Source: an uncultured Bacteroidia bacterium (GTDB lineage Bacteria; Bacteroidota; Bacteroidia; Bacteroidales; ML635J-15). Taken from it: a stretch of DNA of 64,000 nucleotides. Under the pieces are notes generated by a model that saw nothing but the letters and a program-made list of their open reading frames with translations, had not been told where the DNA came from and did no database searches. Positions within the stretch are counted from its first letter, which is position 1, and every line of letters starts with the position of its first letter. This document shows, one piece after another, positions 25,132 through 33,929 of this stretch. The translations under genes were made by a program, and so were the position numbers. The stretch is from contig CADCCZ010000004.1 of assembly GCA_902800045.1 (NCBI GenBank), forward strand, positions 62,001 through 126,000. Direction: 5' to 3'.

Positions 25132-25362
25132 ATGGATACAATAGAAAGACTGAAAAAAGTATTCAAAACTGTTAAGCCTAATGTTGATACCGACAACATT
25201 ACCGACCAGACTTTGCTTATGCAGGATTTGGGCGTCGATTCTCTGTCGATGATTCTGTTGGCTTTGGCTATCGAGAAGGAATTTGATTTCCGCTTCGATA
25301 CGGTGGAGCCTTTCAAGACAGTAGGAGAGGTTGTCGCATACATCGAGGGCAAGACAAAGTAA
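25132..25362 (+). CDS. Acyl carrier protein
   Basis: This 76-residue four-helix carrier has the phosphopantetheine site Ser in LGVDSLSMI. The ATG at 25132 gives the normal ACP length; the longer frame from 25102 lies inside the ligase gene and was not used. It is a specialised second ACP rather than the fatty-acid-synthesis one, judged by its operon with an acyl ligase and acyltransferase. The phosphopantetheinyl transferase at 9166 is a candidate to load it. Confidence 0.93.
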   Translation: MDTIERLKKVFKTVKPNVDTDNITDQTLLMQDLGVDSLSMILLALAIEKEFDFRFDTVEPFKTVGEVVAYIEGKTK

Positions 25363-25383
25363 ATTTTGTAAGTTCAAGGATAG

Positions 25384-25414
25384 AGGCTGCTCGACTTGTT
25401 CGGGCGGCCTTTTT
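25384..25414 (+). terminator. Intrinsic terminator
   Basis: Stem AGGCTGCTCG/CGGGCGGCCT (two G-T wobbles) with a T-run, 21 bases after the acyl carrier protein gene. Confidence 0.8.
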
Positions 25415-25506
25415 GTTTTTTTTAATATTTCAGTTTGCAAAATTTATTCGCATGGCATAATGTTTGAATTCGTGTATGGTGATAATAACCCATAAAATTC
25501 AAGGAT

Positions 25507-26127
25507 ATGAAAAAGATATTTACCTTCTGTATGGCACTGATGGCAAGCGTTTCCCTGTTTGCCCAGTATGTAGTTTCCGACAAGTACGACTTGTGGTTCG
25601 AGGATTCCGACCACGAGGTTACAACACGTAAGTCGGTACGCTGTGACGAAAATTTCCAGGATCTTTGGAACGGCTGTTATGTAAAAATAATTGGCAGAAC
25701 CGTGTATATCTACAGGGACGGCAGTTCGATACTTTATGGCAATGAGATAAACCTGCTTTACAATGGCTATTATCGTGTTAATCGCAATGGTACATGGTAT
25801 TTGATGGACCCCGACGGCAACACTATAAGCGGTATTTATGGCAAGGAAATACGGTACTATCCCTGGGGGTATGTGTCGGTTCTGCGTAGTGGCGGCTATT
25901 GGGATGTGTATCACTGTAGTGGGCGAAAGGTGGATTTCTATTCCAACGAATCCCCTTATATCTTCTGGAACGGCTGCTGGCTCATCAAACAGGGTAGGTA
26001 TTGGTACGCATGTGATAAGGATGGTCGCAAGCTTGACGGCGTATATGGCGACCAAGTCATTCTGCTCAACGATGGTCGATGGAAATGCATTCAAGGTTCT
26101 TATGTGAGCTACAAGGATGCCGAATAA
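25507..26127 (+). CDS. Secreted WG-repeat-like protein
   Basis: This 206-residue protein has a signal peptide (MKKIFTFCMALMASVSLFAQ). The mature part is made of short Tyr/Trp/Gly-rich beta units (for example GCYVKIIGRTVYIYRDGS, GYYRVNRNGTWYLMDPDG, GCWLIKQGRYWYACDKDG), about five or six in all. They look like WG or related beta-hairpin repeats, for which no general function is known. It is flanked by terminators on both sides and is likely monocistronic. Confidence 0.75.
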   Translation: MKKIFTFCMALMASVSLFAQYVVSDKYDLWFEDSDHEVTTRKSVRCDENFQDLWNGCYVKIIGRTVYIYRDGSSILYGNEINLLYNGYYRVNRNGTWYLMDPDGNTISGIYGKEIRYYPWGYVSVLRSGGYWDVYHCSGRKVDFYSNESPYIFWNGCWLIKQGRYWYACDKDGRKLDGVYGDQVILLNDGRWKCIQGSYVSYKDAE

Positions 26128-26130
26128 TAA

Positions 26131-26167
26131 AAAAGGCTGTCCAACGATGTAGGTTAGGCAGCCTTTT
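26131..26167. terminator. Bidirectional terminator between convergent genes
   Basis: AAAAGGCTG with matching CAGCCTTTT, with CCAAC/GTT..GG pairs inside. A-rich on the left and T-rich on the right, it can serve both the 25507 gene and the convergent ATP-grasp gene. Confidence 0.75.
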
Positions 26168-26187
26168 GTTTTGTAAATTATTTGTTT

Positions 26188-27339
26188 CTACTTCATGTAG
26201 TCCATCATGTCGAGGGTAAGAATTTCGTCGAGTTCGGCCTCGTGAGCCTTGTCGGTACGGGTGAAGGCTGTTGCGGCGACACCTACGCTGGCTTCCTTAA
26301 CTTCGCGGATTTCGAGCACATCCGAAAATCTTGCATTGAACTTTTCGCTGTCGAATACCATGTTTTCTGCAGCTTTTGCAGGACGTTCGAGCACTAGGAA
26401 ACTATAGGTGTCGTTTTCGCGTCCTTTCCACATTTCCTCCTTGCTGATGTGAATGTTTTCGAGGTATGCCGCAACGGGATGAATGCCAGTGATATGGGTT
26501 TGCAGTTCGTTGAGGCAGAAGCCTGCGAAACGCAGTGGGTTTATCTCGATTGGAATAGCCTTGCTGCCGTCGTAGCGGAACTCGATGTGCATCGGGAAGT
26601 TGCGCAGTCCGATGACCTTGTTGGTGTTGACAAGGAAATCGGTGAAGGTCTTTTCGTACTTGTCGTACAGTGCTTTGCTCGAGCAGTAGAGGCGGTCGCT
26701 GGTGTCCGATTCCGATGCAAAGCGGTGATGGTAGATGTTGAGGATTGCTGGTGCACCTTCGGCATCGAAGTAGGCATCGACGGCATATTCTTCGCCATGT
26801 ATGTATTCCTCGATGAGGAATTTGGCGGTGCCGACGACAAATTCGGGGAATTGTGCACTCGACTTTGCAAAATTTTTCTCAATGTCGGCCATTGCATTCT
26901 TCCATTCGGCATCGTCGTGTACAACATATACGCCTACGCTCAGGAATCCTACCGACGGCTTAAGCACGAGCGGAAATTTCAAGCCTTTGGTGTCCATCTT
27001 CAGAAGTTCCTTTATTTCGACTTCCTTGAAGAAGAAATCGGGGTACATGTCGCTGCATATACGGCGGAAAGTCGCCTTGTTTTTCAGAAGTTCTATCTTG
27101 TCGATAAGTTCCTTGTCCTTAAGGTGTTCCACTATCCACCCCAAGCCGTTTTCCGACATGGAGTACAGGCGGTGGCGCTTGTGGTATTCGGCCACGAACT
27201 CGTCGTCGTTGTATAGGTTCAACTTGTATCCGCGGCTTGCAAGCAATTCCGACATGCTGTTGCGCAATACCGGCAGATTTTTCTCAATTGCTGTTCGGAT
27301 AAGCGTTTCCGAAACGTATGGTTTTTCTAATATTAGCAT
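26188..27339 (-). CDS. ATP-grasp domain enzyme, substrate unknown
   Basis: This 383-residue protein has an ATP-grasp fold: FPLVLKPSVGFLSVGVYVV is the ATP-binding lysine and glycine-rich part, KFLIEEYIHGEEYAVDAYF matches the central strand pair, and FRYDGSKAIPIEINPLRFAG holds the Mg-binding E and N. Family members ligate an acid to an amine or thiol using ATP. The start was placed at ATG 27339 (MLILEKPYVSETL); an upstream TTG at 27366 adds nine unlikely residues and would overlap the -7 box. A TAatTTTG box (27364-27371, minus strand) lies just upstream. It is divergent from the PhnP-like gene. Confidence 0.85.
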   Translation of the reverse strand: MLILEKPYVSETLIRTAIEKNLPVLRNSMSELLASRGYKLNLYNDDEFVAEYHKRHRLYSMSENGLGWIVEHLKDKELIDKIELLKNKATFRRICSDMYPDFFFKEVEIKELLKMDTKGLKFPLVLKPSVGFLSVGVYVVHDDAEWKNAMADIEKNFAKSSAQFPEFVVGTAKFLIEEYIHGEEYAVDAYFDAEGAPAILNIYHHRFASESDTSDRLYCSSKALYDKYEKTFTDFLVNTNKVIGLRNFPMHIEFRYDGSKAIPIEINPLRFAGFCLNELQTHITGIHPVAAYLENIHISKEEMWKGRENDTYSFLVLERPAKAAENMVFDSEKFNARFSDVLEIREVKEASVGVAATAFTRTDKAHEAELDEILTLDMMDYMK

Positions 27340-27403
27340 TTGTCTCTGTGTTTTTTGTTGGCGCAAAATTAGAAAACTTATACCGATTAGAGAAAAAAAT
27401 AAG

Positions 27404-27436
27404 TTGGGTTTCTGTGCAAAATTTTAGCTATCTTTG
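27404..27436 (+). promoter_or_regulatory. Bacteroidota-type promoter for PhnP-like gene
   Basis: TTG (27404-27406), 22 bases, TAtcTTTG (27429-27436). The -7 box ends 15 bases before the ATG at 27452. This overlaps the alternative TTG start at 27434, which argues for the ATG. Confidence 0.55.
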
Positions 27437-27451
27437 AGCCAAATTTTGAAA

Positions 27452-28213
27452 ATGGAAGTCGTATTCTTGGGTACGGGTACATCGCAGGGAACGCCGATAT
27501 TGGGTTGCAACTGCGAGGTTTGCAGGTCGAAAGACTTGCACGACAAGCGTTTGCGCTCGTCGGTGCTGATACATAACGACGGTATGGACATACTTATCGA
27601 TTGCGGTCCCGACTTCCGCTACCAGATGATCCGAGAGGGAGCTAACAACGTGGATGCCATACTTTTCACCCACGGACATATCGACCATACTGGCGGCCTC
27701 GACGACATCCGTCCGCTCAACTACCTTACCAAGAAACCTATGGAGATATATGCAGAGCAACGCGTAATCGACGCCCTGCACAAGCAGTTTTTCTATATTT
27801 TCGACAACAGCACCTATCCGGGTGTTCCCAAGGTAAATATTCACGTTGTGGACGCTAATGCCGATTTCTTCGTAGGAAAAGTCAAGGTTACGCCTATCCG
27901 AGCTTATCACGGACAGCTGCCGATATTGGGATTCCGTTTGGAAAATTTTGTGTATTTGACAGATGTAAAAGTCGTTCCCGATGAGGAAATGTTAAAGTTA
28001 CAAAATGTAGATACATTGGTTATCAATGCCCTTCAGTACGATGTGCATCCTATGCACTTTACCCTCGACGAGGCTGTTGCTTTTGCGAAAACAGTCGGGG
28101 CGAAGCATACTTACTTCACGCATATCGGCCACCGTATATCCTACGCCGATGCAATGTCGAAGTTGCCACCGAGCATGGAACTAGCCTACGATGGGCTTCA
28201 CCTGACAATATAA
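27452..28213 (+). CDS. PhnP-like MBL-fold metal-dependent hydrolase
   Basis: This 253-residue metallo-beta-lactamase-fold phosphodiesterase starts MEVVFLGTGTSQGTPILGC and has a Cys pair (GCNCEVC) typical of the PhnP-like zinc site. The metal motif is FTHGHIDHTGG, and further ligands are in AYHGQ and THIGHR. PhnP hydrolyses cyclic ribose phosphates in phosphonate breakdown. No other phn gene is here, so the substrate may be another cyclic phosphate or nucleotide. It has its own promoter and no clear plus-strand terminator. Confidence 0.88.
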   Translation: MEVVFLGTGTSQGTPILGCNCEVCRSKDLHDKRLRSSVLIHNDGMDILIDCGPDFRYQMIREGANNVDAILFTHGHIDHTGGLDDIRPLNYLTKKPMEIYAEQRVIDALHKQFFYIFDNSTYPGVPKVNIHVVDANADFFVGKVKVTPIRAYHGQLPILGFRLENFVYLTDVKVVPDEEMLKLQNVDTLVINALQYDVHPMHFTLDEAVAFAKTVGAKHTYFTHIGHRISYADAMSKLPPSMELAYDGLHLTI

Positions 28214-28235
28214 AAAAAGGCACCTAAAGTGCCTT
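28211..28235 (-). terminator. Intrinsic terminator for glmM
   Basis: Stem AAGGCAC/GTGCCTT (28217-28223, 28229-28235). On the minus strand it is followed by a seven-T run (the A-run at 28212-28218). It is not a good terminator for the plus-strand gene. Confidence 0.75.
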
Positions 28236-28238
28236 ATC

Positions 28239-28301
28239 ATTATCCATTGTTAATTGTCCATTATCCATTGTCCATTGTCAATTATCCATTATTAATTATC
28301 C
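28239..28301. repeat. Degenerate A/T tandem repeat, second locus
   Basis: A run of TTATCCATTG, TTAATTGTCC and TCAATTATCC units, the same family as 9131-9174. It extends into the 3' end of glmM and appears to encode its last residues (GIINNG). Confidence 0.6.
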
Positions 28302-29679
28302 CATTAATTTCATCCATTATCCTCTTTGCAAGCACATCGGCCTTTTCAATGGTGCTGCTTTCGGAGTAGATGCGGATTATAGGTTCGGTGTTCGACTTGC
28401 GCAGGTGTACCCATTCCTTTGTGTCGGGGAACTCGATCTTTACACCGTCGATGGTCGAAACGGGCTGCGAAGCGTATTTCTGCGCCATTGTCTTCAGAAT
28501 GTTGTCAACGTTGATTTTTTCGTTGAGCTGAATCTTGTTCTTCGAAATTGAATATTCGGGGAAAGTGCGGCGCAACTCACTGACTTTCATCTTCTTTTCT
28601 GCCATAAGTGACAAGAACAATGCGATTCCTACCAGTGCATCGCGTCCGTAGTGGACTTCGGGGTAAATTACACCGCCATTGCCTTCGCCACCGATTACAG
28701 CGTTGGTTTCCTTCATCTTGGTAACTACGTTCACTTCGCCGACAGCGGCTGCATTGTACGCGCAGCCGTACTTTTCGGTAACGTCGCGCAAAGCACGTGT
28801 CGATGACATATTTGAAACCGTATTGCCCGGAGTTTTCGACAAAATGTAGTCGGCAACCGAAACCAGCGTGTATTCCTCGCCGAACATCTGTCCGTCTTCG
28901 CAGATTATTGCAAGCCTGTCAACGTCGGGGTCAACCACAAAGCCGACGTGGGCGTTCTGCTTCGGCATTTCCGATGCAATCTGCGTAAGGTTTTCGGGAA
29001 TAGGTTCTGGAGTGTGGGCAAAATGTCCGTTTGCCTCGCAGTTGAGCTCAACTATTTTGTTCACGCCGAGCTTTTTCAAGAGTTTTGGCAGTACGATTCC
29101 GCCAACAGAGTTCACGCAGTCGATTACTACCTTGAAGTTGGCAGCCTTGATAGCATCGAGGTTCAGGACTTTCATCTTCAGAACCATGTCGATGTGGCGG
29201 TCTTCGTAGTTGGCGATTTTGGTTTCCTTGCCAAGATGGTCGATGTCGTTGTATGTGAAGTCTTCCGATTCTGCAATTGCAAGCACGTCCTTGCCTTCCT
29301 TGTCGGTAAGGAATTCGCCGTGGCAGTTGAGGAGCTTAAGCGCGTTCCACTGCTTGGGGTTGTGGCTTGCGGTGATGATGATTCCGCCGGCAGCCTTTTC
29401 CAAGATAACAGCCATCTCGGTGGTCGGGGTGGTTGCCATACCTATGTTTATGACTTCAAATCCAAGCGATACCAAGGTTGAGACTACAATGTTTTCGACC
29501 ATTTGCCCCGAAAGGCGAGCGTCGCGACCAACAACGATTTTGTTGTTGTCGAGTCCCTGCTTGCGGTTCCAGATGCCGTATGCGGTTGTAAACTTTACTA
29601 TGTCGATGGGAGTGAGGTTTTCCGAAATTTGTCCGCCAATAGTTCCGCGGATACCCGATATTGATTTAATCAGTGTCAT
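28282..29679 (-). CDS. glmM: Phosphoglucosamine mutase-type phosphohexomutase
   Basis: This 465-residue enzyme of the alpha-D-phosphohexomutase family interconverts glucosamine-6-P and glucosamine-1-P for cell-wall precursor synthesis. Active-site Ser is in ITASHNPKQWNALK, the Mg-binding loop is VDPDVDRLAII, the sugar-binding loop is GEGNGGVIYP, and the phosphate-binding RKSNTEPIIRIY is near the C-terminus. Those loops favour GlmM over phosphomannomutase. A TAccTTTG box (29707-29714, minus strand) lies upstream. The extreme C-terminus is read from an intergenic-type repeat. Confidence 0.92.
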   Translation of the reverse strand: MTLIKSISGIRGTIGGQISENLTPIDIVKFTTAYGIWNRKQGLDNNKIVVGRDARLSGQMVENIVVSTLVSLGFEVINIGMATTPTTEMAVILEKAAGGIIITASHNPKQWNALKLLNCHGEFLTDKEGKDVLAIAESEDFTYNDIDHLGKETKIANYEDRHIDMVLKMKVLNLDAIKAANFKVVIDCVNSVGGIVLPKLLKKLGVNKIVELNCEANGHFAHTPEPIPENLTQIASEMPKQNAHVGFVVDPDVDRLAIICEDGQMFGEEYTLVSVADYILSKTPGNTVSNMSSTRALRDVTEKYGCAYNAAAVGEVNVVTKMKETNAVIGGEGNGGVIYPEVHYGRDALVGIALFLSLMAEKKMKVSELRRTFPEYSISKNKIQLNEKINVDNILKTMAQKYASQPVSTIDGVKIEFPDTKEWVHLRKSNTEPIIRIYSESSTIEKADVLAKRIMDEINGIINNG

Positions 29680-29800
29680 GTTTTGCTATAATTTGATATT
29701 TATGCACAAAGGTAATGAAGAAATGTTCGTTGGAAGTGGTAAAAAATAGAGGCTAAGATATTTTTATCAACAAGATATGTGAAAAGAGAACTGGTAAAAT

Positions 29801-29831
29801 TTTGTAGCGTAATGTAGTATAGTTATATTTG
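29801..29831 (+). promoter_or_regulatory. Consensus promoter for the TPR-CHAT gene
   Basis: TTTG (29801-29804), exactly 19 bases, TAtaTTTG (29824-29831). It leaves a leader of about 110 bases before the ATG at 29951. Confidence 0.75.
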
Positions 29832-29950
29832 CAGACTGATTACGAAGCGTTATACATTTTGTATATTGGCGTCACGCTTTGTTTGTAAATTGTCCGTTTG
29901 GCGCTGGCGGGCATATATAGTTGCGCACGACACACATAAGTGATAGTTAT

Positions 29951-32900
29951 ATGAGGAAATTATTTATTCTAATCTCCTTTGTTTCAATTGCAGTAGGAGC
30001 ATTCTCCCAGACCGACACAACCGCAATATTCCATAAGGCAGATTCGCTTAATGAATTAGGTGCCACTTTGAGGAATGAACGAAAATATAACGAAGCTCTC
30101 GATTTGTTCAATCAGGCGGCCGAAATGACAAAAGATGTCGCTGGAGGACTCAACTTGCATTATGCTACCACATTGAGGCACATTGCTATGATTTATGACC
30201 GCAAAGCCGATTACCCAAATGCTTTGAAATGCTACATGCAGGCAATGGAAATCCGAAAAAAAGTCCTGGGAGAAGATAATCCAGACTATGCTTCGGCGCT
30301 GGACGATGTCGGGATTGAGTATGCAACAATGGGCGACTATCAGACTGCTTTGGAATATATGATACGGGCAATGGAAATCAGGAAAAAAGTTCTTGGAGAG
30401 GAACATCCCGATTATGCGTCATCGCTAAATAACATAGGTGTTACCTATTATTATCTTGGTGACGAACAAAATTCCTTGAAATATTATTTGCAAGCGATGG
30501 AGCTCAAGAAAAGAATTTTGGGCGAGGAACATCCCGACTATGCTATGTCGCTAAATAATGTTGGCATTGCATACAAAAGCATGGGTGATTACCAAAGTGC
30601 TTTGAAATATTACCTGCAAGCTATGGAAATAACAGCCAAATCCTATGGCGAGGAAACCTCAAGATATGCTTCCATACTGAATAATATTGCCATTTCTTAT
30701 CAAAATTTGAAAAACTACCAGAAAGCCTTGTCATATAATAAGCAGGCATTGAAAATAAGAGAAAAGGTTCTCGGTGTAAAACATCCCGACTATGCATATT
30801 CATTGAACAATATCGGTACGGTGTATGAAAATATTGGCGATTACCAGACAGCTTTGAAATATTATATGGAAGCATTGGAAATAAGAGGGATGACTCTTGG
30901 AACTGAACACCCTAGGTATGCAGTAACGCTTAACGATATTGGAGGCGTATATTTCGATATGGGTGATTACCAGAATGCTTTGAAATATTTTTTACAGGCA
31001 TTAGAGATACGAAAGAAAACAATTGGCGAAGAACATCCGGAATACGCATCTTTGTTGAATGATATAGGCATTGTGTACAATGACATGGGCGATCACCAAA
31101 ACTCTTTGAAATATTTAACGCAAGCACTTGAAATCCAAAAGAAAGTTTATGGTGAGGATCATCACGAATGTGCATCGACTTTGGGTAATATCGGCCTTGT
31201 GTACGATAATATGGGCGATTATCAGAATGCGTTGAAATATCAGATGCAATCAATCGAAATAAAAAGAAAAAATTGGGGAGAAGATAATCTAAATTATGCT
31301 AGATCTTTGAACAACATAGGTATTGTGTACAATAATATGGGTGATAGTCAGAATGCTTTGAAATACTACAATCAATCGATGGAGACGATTAGGAAAATAC
31401 AAGGCGAAGAACATCCCGATTATGCATCTTCTCAAAACAACATTGGTTCTGTTTATGACAAAATGGGTGACTACCAAAGCGCGATGAAGTATTACTCAAA
31501 GGCTTTGGAAATCCGGAAAAAAGTTCTTGGAGAGGAACACCCTCTATATGCGTTGACGATATATAATATTGGAAGGGCATATTTCGGTGAAGCAGACTAT
31601 CCTAATGCTATTAAGGCAAATAAAGATGCATCGGATATATGTAAACGCAACTTAATCAGAAACTTTTCGTTCATGACGGCGCACGAGCGCGAAGCCTACT
31701 GGTCAGCAACGAACAAATATTTCTACAAGAACATAAATTATATGTATCATTTGCCCGATGACACGCTGGCAACATCAACTTCGTACGATGCAGAACTTAT
31801 TACCAAAGGATTGCTTCTCGCTTCGGAAATAAATATGACAAATATTATAATGGAGAGCGGTGATTCAACCTTGATTTCCGATTACGAGAATCTAAAAACT
31901 ATGCACTTGCAGTTGGATAAGGAACTTGAAAAACCGGCTTCAGAACGAGTTTTTGACTGCGATTCGCTTAATGAGGAAATTCAGAAGATTGAGAGGCGTG
32001 TTGTAGAGAAGAGCAAGGAGTTCGGCGATATTACCAATTTCATAAAGATCGACTGGAAGGAAGTTCAAAATTCACTCAAGCCAAACGATGTCGCAATAGA
32101 ATTTTCCAACTTTACTGAAAACGATACGACAAAATTTGTCGCACTTGTGCTTACAAAAGGCATGGAAGCACCTCTCTGTGTGCCTCTTTTCAATCAGTTA
32201 GAAATGCAAAAGTTACAGAGGGGTATAGTTCCTGTAAAAACAGAAACATCAGCCGAAGATGAGAACCGTGGTGCAAGCACTGTCGCGGCAAAACGACTGG
32301 GCATCTACGAATCTACAGGCCTTTACGACCTGCTTTGGAAACCACTGGAGAAATATTTCCCCGAAAATCCTCGCATCTACTTTGCCCCGTCGGGAATGTT
32401 GCACCAGATTGCCGTTGAGTATGCACCAATCGACAAGGAAAAGACCATTTCGGACAAGTACGAAATCTATCGTATGTCATCGACTCGTTTTCTGGCAATG
32501 GAATATATGCCGAAACCAATGAAAAATACTGTGCTTTATGGCGGTATCTACTACGACAGCGATACCACTACAATGAAACATGAAAGCGACAGGTATTCAA
32601 CTCGCAGTGCAACCACAAATTCTATCAGCATAAGCCGTAGCGGAGAACGAGGAAGCCTCAGCTATCTGCCAGGTACAAAAACAGAGGTCGAAAACATTGT
32701 CGGCAAGATGAAGAAAAAGAAAATTTCCACAACACTTTTCGAAGGCGCACAGGCAAACGAGGAATCGTTCAAGGCACTATCTGGCAAAGAAATCTCTACT
32801 CTGCACGTTGCAACCCACGGATTTTTCCTGCCTTCCGACGAAACGATGTCGGGAGACCAGTCGCTTGTACAATCTGGTCTTTTGCTTTCGGGAGCAAACC

Positions 32901-33286
32901 TTGCTTGGCAAAATATGCCAGTCCCCGAAGGTGTCGAGGACGGTATTCTTACCGCCAAGGAAATAAGCTTCATGGACTTGCGCAAGACCGACTTGGTGGT
33001 ACTTTCCGCCTGTCAGACCGCACTTGGAGAAATTACCGGCGAAGGCGTTTTCGGCTTGCAGCGTGGCTTCAAAAAAGCAGGCGCGCGTACCATCATCATG
33101 AGCCTCTGGCCAGTGGATGACAATGCTACTTTGTTGATGATGACCGAGTTCTATACCAATCTCACAAAAGGAATGTCGAAACGCGAAGCTTTCCTTTCTG
33201 CGCAAAACAAGGTCAAGACAACCGCTGGGTTCGAGAATCCGAGATTCTGGGCAGCGTTTATAATGCTTGACGGAAACGAAAACTGA
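29951..33286 (+). CDS. Secreted TPR-CHAT (caspase-like) protein
   Basis: This 1111-residue protein has a signal peptide (MRKLFILISFVSIAVGAFSQ) and was started at ATG 29951 for that reason; the TTG at 29921 would add ten residues before it. About 13 TPR units follow (roughly 27-570), twelve of them with the 42-residue kinesin-light-chain-like period (YA..LNNIG..Y...GDYQ.AL.YY.QA.EI). A helical linker leads to the C-terminal CHAT protease domain (about 760-1111). The His/Cys dyad is H956 (LHVATHGFFL) and C1021 (VLSACQTALG), both present, so it may be an active peptidase. CHAT domains belong to clan CD (caspase/separase type). No substrate gene is adjacent and no T9SS sorting domain is present, so a periplasmic location is inferred. 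Confidence 0.9.
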   Translation: MRKLFILISFVSIAVGAFSQTDTTAIFHKADSLNELGATLRNERKYNEALDLFNQAAEMTKDVAGGLNLHYATTLRHIAMIYDRKADYPNALKCYMQAMEIRKKVLGEDNPDYASALDDVGIEYATMGDYQTALEYMIRAMEIRKKVLGEEHPDYASSLNNIGVTYYYLGDEQNSLKYYLQAMELKKRILGEEHPDYAMSLNNVGIAYKSMGDYQSALKYYLQAMEITAKSYGEETSRYASILNNIAISYQNLKNYQKALSYNKQALKIREKVLGVKHPDYAYSLNNIGTVYENIGDYQTALKYYMEALEIRGMTLGTEHPRYAVTLNDIGGVYFDMGDYQNALKYFLQALEIRKKTIGEEHPEYASLLNDIGIVYNDMGDHQNSLKYLTQALEIQKKVYGEDHHECASTLGNIGLVYDNMGDYQNALKYQMQSIEIKRKNWGEDNLNYARSLNNIGIVYNNMGDSQNALKYYNQSMETIRKIQGEEHPDYASSQNNIGSVYDKMGDYQSAMKYYSKALEIRKKVLGEEHPLYALTIYNIGRAYFGEADYPNAIKANKDASDICKRNLIRNFSFMTAHEREAYWSATNKYFYKNINYMYHLPDDTLATSTSYDAELITKGLLLASEINMTNIIMESGDSTLISDYENLKTMHLQLDKELEKPASERVFDCDSLNEEIQKIERRVVEKSKEFGDITNFIKIDWKEVQNSLKPNDVAIEFSNFTENDTTKFVALVLTKGMEAPLCVPLFNQLEMQKLQRGIVPVKTETSAEDENRGASTVAAKRLGIYESTGLYDLLWKPLEKYFPENPRIYFAPSGMLHQIAVEYAPIDKEKTISDKYEIYRMSSTRFLAMEYMPKPMKNTVLYGGIYYDSDTTTMKHESDRYSTRSATTNSISISRSGERGSLSYLPGTKTEVENIVGKMKKKKISTTLFEGAQANEESFKALSGKEISTLHVATHGFFLPSDETMSGDQSLVQSGLLLSGANLAWQNMPVPEGVEDGILTAKEISFMDLRKTDLVVLSACQTALGEITGEGVFGLQRGFKKAGARTIIMSLWPVDDNATLLMMTEFYTNLTKGMSKREAFLSAQNKVKTTAGFENPRFWAAFIMLDGNEN

Positions 33287-33319
33287 TTTACGATTATAGA
33301 TTTTCGATTTGGCTATGCC

Positions 33320-33393
33320 GTCATCTCGGAAGCCAGAGCGCACACGCGATACAGAATGGGGAGCGTTGTAGCGATCGGCTGTCCGTGATCTCC
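33320..33393 (-). repeat. Dispersed 74-bp repeat, copy B (inverted)
   Basis: Reverse complement of 368-441 with about 7 mismatches and equal length. It lies just downstream of the TPR-CHAT gene. Confidence 0.7.
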
Positions 33394-33594
33394 TAAAGGG
33401 ATTTACTTTATTGGGCAAAAAGCCTAACATCCATTTGTACAGACGCAAAACCTTGCGTCTCAATATGAAATTAGAAACCTATAAACGACAAAAACGACAT
33501 CGATTTACGATTTGCAAATAGGAAGAAATTAACATTGTTTTTGTAACTTGCTGTAATACAATAAATAAAAAATCTGCAAAATCGTTCAAAAAAA

Positions 33595-33625
33595 TTTGTC
33601 GGTATTGAATTTATGTGTACTTTTG
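33595..33625 (+). promoter_or_regulatory. Consensus promoter for rpsU
   Basis: TTTG (33595-33598), exactly 19 bases, TActTTTG (33618-33625), 49 bases before the rpsU ATG. Confidence 0.8.
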
Positions 33626-33674
33626 CAGTCCAAAATTTTAGGAAACATAAATTAAAAATTAAAAAGATAACGAA

Positions 33675-33872
33675 ATGATTATTGTACCTGTAAAAGAAGG
33701 CGAAAACATCGATAGAGCCTTGAAGAAATTCAAAAGAAAATTTGAAAAGACTGGCGTAGTAAAGGAATTGAGAGCTCGTCAGCAGTTTGACAAGCAGTCA
33801 GTTATTAAGCGTCAGCAGAAGCTCCATGCAATTTACGTACAGAAATTGCAGAGCATGCAGGAAAATAATTAA
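33675..33872 (+). CDS. rpsU: 30S ribosomal protein S21
   Basis: This 65-residue protein, very basic, starts MIIVPVKEGENIDRALKKFK as S21 does. S21 sits on the 30S platform near the 16S 3' end and affects initiation. It leads the rpsU-xerC-hpf cluster and has a consensus promoter. Length and sequence are normal for Bacteroidota. Confidence 0.97.
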   Translation: MIIVPVKEGENIDRALKKFKRKFEKTGVVKELRARQQFDKQSVIKRQQKLHAIYVQKLQSMQENN

Positions 33873-33929
33873 AAATATTTTTGTTTTCATTTTTATTTCT
33901 TAAATTTGCTTCTCCATAGGAGATGTCAA

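Larger units (their letters stand above)
33287..33674. other. 388-bp intergenic region with dispersed repeats and rpsU promoter
   Basis: Contains the inverted copy of the 74-bp repeat (33320-33393) and a short hairpin with arms AGACGCAA/TTGCGTCT (33441-33460). Two AACGAC boxes follow, then the rpsU promoter. No credible coding frame is present. Confidence 0.7.

Noticed and set aside
30100..31640. Regular 126-bp periodicity taken for a CRISPR or tandem DNA array
   Set aside because: It is in-frame protein repeat (TPR) coding sequence with diverged third positions.
29951..33286. TPR-CHAT gene as part of a type III-E CRISPR system
   Set aside because: No cas genes or CRISPR array in the window, and the protein has a signal peptide.
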